Of a stretch of DNA of 15,109 nucleotides, positions 1-6,161 are shown one piece after another. The position numbers were made by a program, and so were the translations under genes. Source of the DNA: JBCKUK01 sp038924905 (GTDB lineage Bacteria; Pseudomonadota; Gammaproteobacteria; Burkholderiales; Methylophilaceae); NCBI GenBank assembly GCA_038924905.1, contig JBCKUK010000032.1:1-15109 (forward strand), given 5' to 3'. Within the stretch, counting starts at the first letter, position 1, and each line of letters opens with the position of its first letter. Below the pieces are notes generated by a model. It was not told the origin of the DNA. It saw nothing but the letters and a program-made list of their open reading frames with translations, and searched no databases.

Positions 1-449
1 CCTTTTTGACCCCATGAGTAGGTAGTCTCTGGATTGGTGTGTGTATCATGATCTTGATAGGCGTTACTGGTAGCCATAGCGCCTATTACTGAATTTCCCC
101 AATACTCTTTAGGGATGTCTGTATGAACATCGCTAAAACGAGTTTCCCTATCGAGATTTAGTTGTTTGCGTCCGCGTAATTGCAAACTTCCGTCAGCCGC
201 TTTTTGTCGCAAAGCAGTTAATGTGCTTGGGTAACATTTCCCATCATCCGTATCCCCGATGCGCTCCGCGACATACTCTACAGCCTTATGGATTGGAACA
301 AATTTACTTTCTGTGTTTGAAGTGGGCTTGGGCGCTGTTTCTACAGTTTTCTCTTTCCTCTTGCTGAGGAGAAGCCACAAAGTAAGGATTGTAAATGCAA
401 CTGGCGGTCCATATTCAATAAGGTCAGCCCACGGAGGAAGATTTACCAT
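1..449 (-). CDS. Partial single-pass membrane protein, unknown function (3' end beyond left edge)
   Basis: Reading the minus strand from an ATG at 449 gives 149 uninterrupted codons to the window edge, so the C-terminus is missing. The protein begins MVNLPPWADLIEYGPP. It has one hydrophobic segment at about residues 14-29 (VAFTILTLWLLL), then a basic stop-transfer stretch (SKRKEK) and a soluble domain from about residue 50. That topology suggests an N-terminal anchor with a cytoplasmic domain containing VPIHKAVEYVAERIGD. The start is supported by AAGG eight bases upstream and by an in-frame stop shortly before it with no other ATG between. I do not recognise the family. It is separated from its right neighbour by an insertion sequence. 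Reality of the gene is fairly sure; function is unknown. Confidence 0.7.
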   Translation of the reverse strand, partial: MVNLPPWADLIEYGPPVAFTILTLWLLLSKRKEKTVETAPKPTSNTESKFVPIHKAVEYVAERIGDTDDGKCYPSTLTALRQKAADGSLQLRGRKQLNLDRETRFSDVHTDIPKEYWGNSVIGAMATSNAYQDHDTHTNPETTYSWGQK

Positions 450-534
450 ATGGATAACCTTGTCGAAGAACCATGCTTCAAGGCTTCCTCGAAAAAACTA
501 AGTAGCAATTGCACCCAAACCCGAAGGTATACTA

Positions 535-542
535 TAAATTAA
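535..542. repeat. Left target-site duplication of the IS (TAAATTAA)
   Basis: The eight bases TAAATTAA directly abut the left end of the IS1016-like element and recur exactly at 1259-1266 against its right end. An 8-bp duplication is the size expected for the IS1595 family. The perfect match indicates a simple, fairly recent insertion at this site. Confidence 0.93.
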
Positions 543-562
543 GGGGCTGTAGTAGATTAGCA
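543..562 (+). repeat. Left terminal inverted repeat of the IS
   Basis: GGGGCTGTAGTAGATTAGCA, the inverted partner of 1239-1258, with one mismatch. The match resumes after one extra base (TAAAT), so the paired ends extend to about 25 bases. The transposase stop codon (CTA at 563-565 on the plus strand) begins right after it. Confidence 0.93.
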
Positions 563-1219
563 CTAAATCCCAGCCCACTCCTTCAATATTAACAGTTGTT
601 GTTTAGGTGTTCCGTAATTAAATCTGAATTCACATTCCTTGAGGAATAATGGGAACGACTCTATTAGGAATTCCATTGTATTTTCTTAACACACGTTTGG
701 CTTGATTCCAGAAGTTCTCAATGCCATTAATGTGATTCTTGCCATTTGCAAATAGCTTTGAGTGGTTAATTCTCTCATGATAAAAATCACTCACATCTAA
801 TGCGTTATAACTTCGATAGCAATCTGTATAAACCACGCTATCTGGTGTTATCTTCCTTGTAATAAGCGGCATTAATGTTTCTGACTTGGTGTTGATGACG
901 GCCTTAGTATAAACCTTACCACCGCGCTTTAAGAGACCAAACACAGCAACTTTACCAGCAGCGCCGCGACCACGCTTTCCTTTGCGGGCACCACCCAAAG
1001 TAACTCTCAATCTAACTCGACTGCACCATCGAATATTTCATGCGCTTCTTGCTCCACATGATAGCCAATAATCTCACGTAGTTTACGGTAAAACAAAGCA
1101 GCACTATTAGGCTGTATTTCAAGTAAACCTGCAGCTGATCGTGCCGTTACTTCTAATACAAAATATTCGAGCAGCTTTAACTGCTTCTTTCTTAATAACT
1201 TACAATGACTTAGATTCAT
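563..1219 (-). pseudogene. IS1016-like DDE transposase, disrupted by three 1-base insertions
   Basis: From ATG at 1219 the frame reads an N-terminal domain (MNLSHCKLLRKKQLKLL...) up to FDGAVELD, then hits TGA. Removing one T at about 1009-1010 and one G at 994-996 restores DESYFGGARKGKRGRG, the region of the first catalytic Asp. The next segment contains VVYTDCYRSY (second Asp) and INGIENFWNQAKR (catalytic Glu). A third extra base near 662-665 shifts the C-terminus; correcting it gives FPLFLKECEFRFNYGTPKQQ and a stop at 563-565. The three insertions sum to +3, and the repaired protein is 217 residues, a normal IS1016 length. As written, no complete transposase can be made. Whether this is real decay or sequence error cannot be decided here. 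Confidence 0.9.
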
Positions 1220-1238
1220 TTAATTAGCATAACATTTA

Positions 1239-1258
1239 TGCTAATCTACTATAGCCCC
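1239..1258 (-). repeat. Right terminal inverted repeat of the IS
   Basis: On the minus strand this reads GGGGCTATAGTAGATTAGCA, matching the left end at 19 of 20 positions. The transposase start lies 19 bases inside it. Confidence 0.93.
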
Positions 1259-1266
1259 TAAATTAA
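1259..1266. repeat. Right target-site duplication of the IS (TAAATTAA)
   Basis: This is an exact copy of 535-542, immediately outside the right terminal repeat. Together they define the insertion point. Confidence 0.93.
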
Positions 1267-1290
1267 TCTAGACATGATTTTTACCCTTGT

Positions 1291-1566
1291 TTACCCTAGC
1301 ATTTTCTGAATCTTGTCTTCGTACTCGGGGAAATAGCGGGCAATCACCGCAAGGTCGAAACTGCGCAGGATACTGGTATTCGATTCGCGCTCAAGCAAAA
1401 AGTCGAAAGAACGGCTGACCAGCAGATCGACTGAAACCCGCCCGCCGGTTAGTTTTTGAGCATATTGCGGCTGCACGGTGACGACGTGCGTGGTTGAGCT
1501 TCTATCGCTTACCGTCACTTCAAATGTCGAGTCATCGAGCTTTTTTACGCTAACAGTTGGCATCAT
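1291..1566 (-). CDS. Small conserved hypothetical protein, 91 aa
   Basis: The intact frame starts MMPTVSVKKLDDSTFEVTV, so the start may be the ATG at 1566 or the next one at 1563. It is soluble and mixed-charge, with no signal peptide or membrane segment. It contains TTHVVTVQPQYAQKLTGGRV followed by RSFDFLLERESNTSILRSFD and a C-terminal ARYFPEYEDKIQKML. This arrangement resembles a short hypothetical protein common in proteobacteria; I know no assigned function and give none. It is divergent from the PAP2 gene across a 128-bp gap. Its stop lies only 25 bases from the IS duplication, so the IS landed just behind it and left it whole. Codon use is like that of the chromosomal genes. Confidence 0.8.
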   Translation of the reverse strand: MMPTVSVKKLDDSTFEVTVSDRSSTTHVVTVQPQYAQKLTGGRVSVDLLVSRSFDFLLERESNTSILRSFDLAVIARYFPEYEDKIQKMLG

Positions 1567-1625
1567 TCCATCCCGTCTGTTGATTCTATAGCAGCAACAT
1601 TAAAAACCGGAATATTTCCGTAAAG

Positions 1626-1643
1626 TTGTCATTTTATCTTCAC
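1626..1643 (+). promoter_or_regulatory. Weak candidate Pho box before the PAP2-dgkA-glycosyltransferase cluster
   Basis: TTGTCATTTTATCTTCAC has a good first half (TTGTCAT) and, at the 11-base spacing typical of PhoB half-sites, a poorer second half (CTTCAC against TGTCAC). It lies about 50 bases before the PAP2 start and points toward it. I see no convincing -10 element after it. If real, it would place the lipid cluster in the phosphate-starvation regulon. The match is weak enough to be chance. Confidence 0.3.
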
Positions 1644-1694
1644 ATTCGTGTGCAATCCTTGCGCGCATGAAAAGCCCTATACCTAACGAATGCT

Positions 1695-2228
1695 ATGCCG
1701 CATAAAATAGGTTTGTGCCTGCACTGGATGCATGCGCTGGATAGCGCGCTGTGCATACGCGTCAACCGAGCCAGCCGAAACCGCCTGACACGCTTATTTT
1801 TCCGCCTGATTAGCCGTTTGGGTGACGGCATATTCTGGTATGCGGTGATGATAGGCATCTTATTGAGCCAGGGTCAGGCTGGCGCGCTGCCAACTTTGCA
1901 CATGGCACTGGCTGGGTTTGAGCGGCACGCTGATCTACAAGTGGCTCAAAGGTAAGGCCTCACGTCCGCGGCCTTATGAAGTGCATCAGGATATCTGGCT
2001 GACGGGTATTCCACTTGACCGCTTCAGCTTCCCATCTGGCCATACTTTGCATGCGGTGGCATTCTGTTCGGTTGCGCTGGTGTACTACCCATGCTGGCTT
2101 GTCTGCTGGTGCCTTTCACCGTTCTGGTAGGCATGTCGCGTGTGATATTGGGCTTGCATTACCCCAGCGATGTGCTGGCTGGCGCACTGATTGGCGGCTT
2201 GATCGCCGCACTGTCTTTTCTGCTGTAA
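1695..2228 (+). pseudogene. PAP2-type lipid phosphatase, split by two compensating frameshifts
   Basis: The PAP2 family dephosphorylates phosphatidate, undecaprenyl diphosphate or related lipid phosphates at the membrane. All three signature motifs are present but in two different frames. KWLKGKASRPRP and FPSGHTLHA are in the frame reached after an extra T in the TTT at 1917-1919. SRVILGLHYPSD is in the frame reached after a base is lost near 2088-2091. The shifts are +1 and -1, so start and stop are in the same frame, and repair gives about 177 residues. Hydrophobic stretches flank the motifs (GIFWYAVMIGILL; MLACLLVPFTVLVG; VLAGALIGGLIAALSFLL). As written, translation from 1695 ends at 1955 with no catalytic motif. 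The ribosome site is weak. It heads the row that continues with dgkA. The substrate cannot be told from sequence. Confidence 0.85.
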
Positions 2229-2306
2229 CTCCCCTGCATTAGAGGCGCTAACCCCGCTGGTTTTGCTATACTTCTGCCCTGACAATATTTTTTCTCTCAG
2301 GACATC

Positions 2307-2675
2307 ATGGAAAGCCCCTATAAAGGTAAAACCGGCCTGTGCCGTTTGATTAACGCATTTGGTTACTCGATGGATGGTTTCAAGGCGGCCTATCAGCATG
2401 AAGACGCTTTTCGCACCGAGGTATGGCTGGCCATTATATTGACGCTTCTCGCTTTTTATCTGGCGGGTGGCGTCATAGAACTCGCCATGATGTTAGCCAG
2501 TATATTTTTGGTAGTGATTGTAGAGCTGGTGAATTCCGCGATAGAAGCGACGGTGGACCATACTTCGTTGGAAAAGCACATGCTGGCCAAACGCGCGAAA
2601 GACATCGGCAGTGCAGCAGTTTTACTCAGCCTGATTAACCTCGCCGTAGTTTGGGGCTTGCTGATTTTTGGCTAG
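2307..2675 (+). CDS. dgkA: Diacylglycerol kinase (DgkA), 122 aa
   Basis: DgkA is the small integral-membrane kinase that converts diacylglycerol to phosphatidic acid with ATP. Its role is to return diacylglycerol, released when head groups are taken from phospholipids, to lipid synthesis. Length is typical. An amphipathic N-terminus is followed by three membrane helices at about residues 39-57, 59-75 and 102-121. The family signature is seen as VELVNSAIEATVD, giving Glu73, Asn76 and Glu80 in the places of E. coli Glu69, Asn72 and Glu76. Glu32 matches E. coli Glu28, and RAKDIGSAAV follows. AGGA precedes the ATG by four bases. It lies 78 bases after the PAP2 gene and 43 before the glycosyltransferase. 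Beside an LTA-synthase-like enzyme the recycling role is natural. Confidence 0.96.
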   Translation: MESPYKGKTGLCRLINAFGYSMDGFKAAYQHEDAFRTEVWLAIILTLLAFYLAGGVIELAMMLASIFLVVIVELVNSAIEATVDHTSLEKHMLAKRAKDIGSAAVLLSLINLAVVWGLLIFG

Positions 2676-2718
2676 GGAAGCTTAGTCCTTGTTTCATTTT
2701 TAATAACAGCCATCCTTA

Positions 2719-3900
2719 ATGCCCAAGAAGAAACGCGTGAAAATTCTATTTGTCTCCGATGTTTATTTCCCCCGCGTGAATGGCGTATCTACTTCCATTC
2801 GCACCTTTGTCGGCGAACTGCAAGCCATGGGGCATGGGGTGCACCTCATCGCACCGGATTACGGCATTGCAACCGATGATGAAAGCTGGATCAAGCGCAT
2901 CCCTGCTCGCAGCATCTACTTTGACCCCGAAGACAAATTGATGCGCTATGGCCGGGCACTGGAGAGGCTGAAGGAGTTACGCAGCGAGCATTATGACCTT
3001 GTGCATATCCACACGCCATTTGTTGCACATTACCTAGGCCTCAAGTTCGCGCGTTTACTGGGGGTGCCTTGTGTAGAAAGCTACCACACCTTCTTTGAAG
3101 ATTACATGCATCATTATTTACCCTAGCTGCCTAAGTCGTTCTCGCGTGGCTTTGCACGACGTTTATCATGCCGCCAATGCAATGCGGTGGATGCTATTGT
3201 TGCGCCATCGCAACCGATGCTGGATGTATTGCGTCAATACGGTGTGAAAACAGATGCGCAGGTAATCCCTACCGGTTTGCAGGCGCACAGCTTTGCGCCA
3301 GCTGATGGCGCTGCTTTTCGTGCCAAATATGGCATTGCGCCAAGACGCCCGATGTTGCTTTATGTGGGGCGTGTGGCTTTTGAGAAAAATATCGATTTTC
3401 TGCTGCGCATGGTAAATGAACTGCGCAAAAAACAACCTGATGTCCTGCTGGTAGTTGCCGGCGAAGGCCCAGCAGAAGCCAGCCTGCATGAACTAAGTAA
3501 GAGTCTGGGGTTGCAGGACAACATCCGCTTTATCGGCTACCTTGATCGTAACACCGAGCTTAATGGCTGCTACAAGGCGGCTGATGTCTTTGTGTTTTCA
3601 TCCAAGTCTGAAACTCAGGGTTTGGTGCTGATAGAAGCCATGGCGCAAGGCGTACCGGTGGTGGCCATTGCCGAGCTGGGCACCAAATCGATATTGATAG
3701 AAGGCGAGGGCGCAATGATTGCGCCGGAAGATGAAGTAACATTTGCCGATAAGGCCCTGAGCTTGCTGGCTGATACAGATAAGCGTGTGGCATTGGGCGA
3801 AGCCGCAAGAAACTACGCCTCGCAGCGCTGGACTGCGCGTATCCAGGCGGAACGTATGGCAGGGTTTTATCAGCAGGTGATTGGCAACGCCCAAAACTAA
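2719..3900 (+). pseudogene. GT4 glycosyltransferase (diacylglycerol glucosyltransferase-like), interrupted by an in-frame amber codon
   Basis: One frame runs 393 codons but contains TAG at 3124-3126 (codon 136), between MHHYLP and LPKSFSRG. The N-terminal Rossmann domain starts KILFVSDVYFPRVNGVSTSI and includes VESYHTFFEDY, features shared with GT4 enzymes that glucosylate or mannosylate diacylglycerol or phosphatidylinositol. The C-terminal domain has LLYVGRVAFEKN and an E-x7-E nucleotide-sugar motif at Glu298 and Glu306 (ETQGLVLIE). No membrane helix is seen, as usual for these membrane-associated enzymes. The start has only a weak ribosome site. Truncation at codon 136 would leave no sugar-nucleotide site. 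The rest of the frame is intact, so the lesion is recent, an error, or read through. Acceptor lipid is inferred from family and neighbours. Confidence 0.87.
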
Positions 3901-3922
3901 TATCAAGTTTGTTTTGGTAAAT

Positions 3923-3946
3923 AGCTGAATACGCCCCAGCTTTTTT
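3923..3946 (+). terminator. Possible weak terminator after the glycosyltransferase
   Basis: AGCTG and CAGCT can pair over a nine-base loop and are followed at once by six T. The 5-bp stem is short, so termination would be partial at best. It stands 22 bases after the glycosyltransferase stop. Confidence 0.3.
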
Positions 3947-3976
3947 ATTGCCTGCCATATGCGTAAACTGGGCACT

Positions 3977-4144
3977 ATGGGCAAAAAGACTAAAAAATCC
4001 AGCGTAGTTGCCAAGCCGAGAAATCGCCTGGTGGTTGCCGCACGCTTTCGCAAGGCGGGTGCGCATGGTAAATCACATAAAGCGCTGCGACGCGAATTGA
4101 CTGTGAAAACAGCGCAAGAGAGCGTCTCAATTCCGTTAAAATAG
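3977..4144 (+). CDS. Small strongly basic protein, 55 aa, unknown function
   Basis: The frame encodes MGKKTKKSSVVAKPRNRLV followed by a segment with ARFRKAGAHGKSHKALRRE. It is rich in Lys and Arg with few acidic residues and no hydrophobic segment, which suggests a nucleic-acid- or ribosome-associated peptide. It is vaguely like short basic proteins of other betaproteobacteria, but I cannot name a family. An ATG at 3959 would add six residues. I prefer 3977 because the protein then opens with the lysine-rich block; neither start has a good ribosome site. It ends 28 bases before the LTA-synthase-like gene on the same strand. The frame could also be fortuitous. Confidence 0.5.
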   Translation: MGKKTKKSSVVAKPRNRLVVAARFRKAGAHGKSHKALRRELTVKTAQESVSIPLK

Positions 4145-4172
4145 CGCACGTCAGAATAATTAAGGATTACTA

Positions 4173-6158
4173 ATGCTTGGTACTTGTGTGCAGAGGTTCT
4201 GGGGCTCGCTCGCATTGTTCGGCCACTATGCACCTTTGGTCGGCTTGTTCCTGATAGGTTTGCCCATTCTGTTCTTGTCACGCATTGGCTTGATGCTGTG
4301 GCAATCCAATCGCGTGGCAGCAACCGGCATGTGGGCCAATATGCTGGTTCAGGGTGTGCGGGCAGATATCATCCTGCTCGGGCTGATCGTGATATTGCCG
4401 CTGCTGATTGCGCCATTGTTTATGGTGTTTAATGCCTGGTCGCAATGGAAATATTTCATTTTTGTCTGGGTTATTCTGGCGATTACCCTGATAGTTTTTA
4501 TGGAAGCGGCCACGCCCGGATTCATTACCGAATACGACACCAGGCCGAACCGCCTGTTTGTTGAATACCTGAAGTATCCGAGTGAAGTCATCCCGATGCT
4601 GTGGGGCGGCTTCCGTATCCACGTGTTTGTCGGCTTGGGCGCCCTTGCGCTTACCCTGTGGGTGATGGCTAAATTCATGCGTCCCTGGCTGGATCAGGTG
4701 AACCAGCTGCCCAGCCTCTGGTTCTGGCTGGCCTGGCCATTTGTCGTTCTGGCGGTGGTTTTTGCAGTCAGGTCCACCACCGGCCACCGACCTGCCAACC
4801 CGGCGCTGTTTGCACTCACCAACGACAGCATGGTCAATACGCTAGTGCTGAGTTCAACCTACTCGGTTTTTTATGCCATCTATGATTTGAAGCATGAAAG
4901 TAATTCGAGTGAAATCTACGGCAAGATGACACCGGAAGCCATCATGCTGCAACTGCAGGCCACACGCAAAATATTGCAGGATAAGCGGCCGCTACTGGGT
5001 TCATCCGAGATTCCAACACTGATCGAACAGATAGCCACGCGCAAGCGGGAGCGTAGCCTTAATCTCGTCATTATTCTGGAAGAGAGTATGGGCGCTACTT
5101 TTGTCGAATCACTGGGCGGCGTTCCTGTGACACCGGAGCTGGAAAAGCTCAAAAGCCAGGGCTGGTGGTTTGAGCAACTCTATGCCACCGGCACGCGTTC
5201 GGTACGCGGCATCGAGGCCGTGGTGTCCGGCTATGCACCTACACCGGCGCAGGCTGTGGTCAAGCTGTCATTGGCACAGAAAAATTTCTTTACGCTCGCC
5301 AGTCTGCTCGACCAGCGCGGCTATTCTACCGAATTCATCTATGGCGGTGAATCGCATTTTGACAATATGCGCGGGTTCTTCATGGGCAATGGTTTTAAAT
5401 CCGTGATTGATGAACATGACTTCATCTCGCCTGAATTCAAAGCCAGTTGGGGGGTATCCGACGAAGACCTTCTAAACAGGACGCATGAACAGTTGAGCGC
5501 CCACCACGCCAGCGGCAAACCTTTCTTTACCCTGGTGTTGAGTTCATCCAACCATTCACCATTTGAATTCCCCGACGGACGCATCACTTTATATGATAAG
5601 GAAAAAGCGACCGAGAACAATGCGGTCAAATATGCGGATTACGCGGTTGGCCAGTTCTTCGAGAAGGCGCGCGCCAGCAAATATTGGAAAGACACCATCT
5701 TCCTGATTGTGGCTGACCATGATATCCGCGTGCGGGGCGGCAGTCTGGTGCCGATCAAGAATTTTCATATTCCCGGACTGATTTTGGGTGCCGATATCGG
5801 ACAGCGCAGCATTAAAACCGTTGCCAGCCAGATTGATTTACCCACCACGCTGCTTTCATTGATGGGGATTAACGCCAAACACCCGATGATAGGGCGCGAT
5901 CTGAGCGCCGAACCGGAAGGCCTGCCGGGCCGCGCCATGATGCAGTTTGAGCAGCACTATGCCTGGATGGAGGGAAACCAGGTTGTGGTATTGCGGCCTG
6001 ATAAGGCACCAGCACATGGAATTTATGATATGAAGCGCAAGGAATTGGCTGTTGCAGAGCCGCCGAATGACGCTAAAGAGCAAGAGCAGCGGGCGCTAGC
6101 CCATGTGATGCTACCAGCCTGGCTGTACCGCGAGCAGCATTACCACTTGCCAGAGTAA
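4173..6158 (+). CDS. LTA synthase-like phosphoglycerol/phosphoethanolamine transferase (membrane-anchored sulfatase fold), 661 aa
   Basis: Five N-terminal membrane helices lie at about residues 15-40, 58-86, 91-113, 147-166 and 181-201, followed by a large periplasmic sulfatase-fold domain from about 290. This is the layout of LtaS, OpgB and related enzymes that move phosphoglycerol or phosphoethanolamine from phospholipid to an acceptor and release diacylglycerol. Likely metal ligands are Glu303 or Glu304 (NLVIILEESMG) and Asp515/His516 (FLIVADHD). The nucleophile should lie in ATGTRSVRGIE, at Thr341 or Ser343. The ATG has AAGGA six bases upstream. The upstream dgkA would consume the diacylglycerol and the GT4 enzyme could supply a glycolipid acceptor. 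The stop lies three bases from that of convergent pstB. The enzyme class is clear; the exact group transferred is not. Confidence 0.88.
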   Translation: MLGTCVQRFWGSLALFGHYAPLVGLFLIGLPILFLSRIGLMLWQSNRVAATGMWANMLVQGVRADIILLGLIVILPLLIAPLFMVFNAWSQWKYFIFVWVILAITLIVFMEAATPGFITEYDTRPNRLFVEYLKYPSEVIPMLWGGFRIHVFVGLGALALTLWVMAKFMRPWLDQVNQLPSLWFWLAWPFVVLAVVFAVRSTTGHRPANPALFALTNDSMVNTLVLSSTYSVFYAIYDLKHESNSSEIYGKMTPEAIMLQLQATRKILQDKRPLLGSSEIPTLIEQIATRKRERSLNLVIILEESMGATFVESLGGVPVTPELEKLKSQGWWFEQLYATGTRSVRGIEAVVSGYAPTPAQAVVKLSLAQKNFFTLASLLDQRGYSTEFIYGGESHFDNMRGFFMGNGFKSVIDEHDFISPEFKASWGVSDEDLLNRTHEQLSAHHASGKPFFTLVLSSSNHSPFEFPDGRITLYDKEKATENNAVKYADYAVGQFFEKARASKYWKDTIFLIVADHDIRVRGGSLVPIKNFHIPGLILGADIGQRSIKTVASQIDLPTTLLSLMGINAKHPMIGRDLSAEPEGLPGRAMMQFEQHYAWMEGNQVVVLRPDKAPAHGIYDMKRKELAVAEPPNDAKEQEQRALAHVMLPAWLYREQHYHLPE

Positions 6159-6161
6159 ACC

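Larger units (their letters stand above)
543..1258 (-). mobile_element. IS1016-like insertion sequence (IS1595 family), complete, 716 bp
   Basis: The element is bounded by terminal inverted repeats starting GGGGCTGTAGTAGATTAGCA at the left and GGGGCTATAGTAGATTAGCA at the right (19 of 20 match), with an 8-bp direct duplication TAAATTAA outside. Both the 716-bp length and the GGGGCT ends fit IS1016-type members of the IS1595 family. It carries one transposase gene on the minus strand, broken by three small insertions, so this copy is probably not autonomous if the sequence is right. Its intact ends could still be mobilised in trans. It lies between a membrane-protein gene and a small hypothetical gene and interrupts no recognisable reading frame. 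Confidence 0.95.

Noticed and set aside
259..501. Plus-strand frame of 80 codons
   Set aside because: It is antisense to the better-supported minus-strand membrane protein, which has a ribosome site and sensible topology.
1608..1620. Palindrome CGGAATATTTCCG as an operator
   Set aside because: Five-base arms in an A/T-rich spacer are too common by chance, and no regulator is nearby.
2267..2272. TATACT as a dgkA promoter -10
   Set aside because: No -35 element at a suitable distance; left uncalled.
3598..4323. Long minus-strand frame of 241 codons
   Set aside because: It lies opposite the glycosyltransferase and the small basic gene, has no recognisable motif and an atypical composition; it is a coding shadow.
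4278..4787. Minus-strand frames opposite the LTA-synthase-like gene
   Set aside because: Composition is that of a reverse complement of membrane-protein codons, with no motif and no ribosome site.
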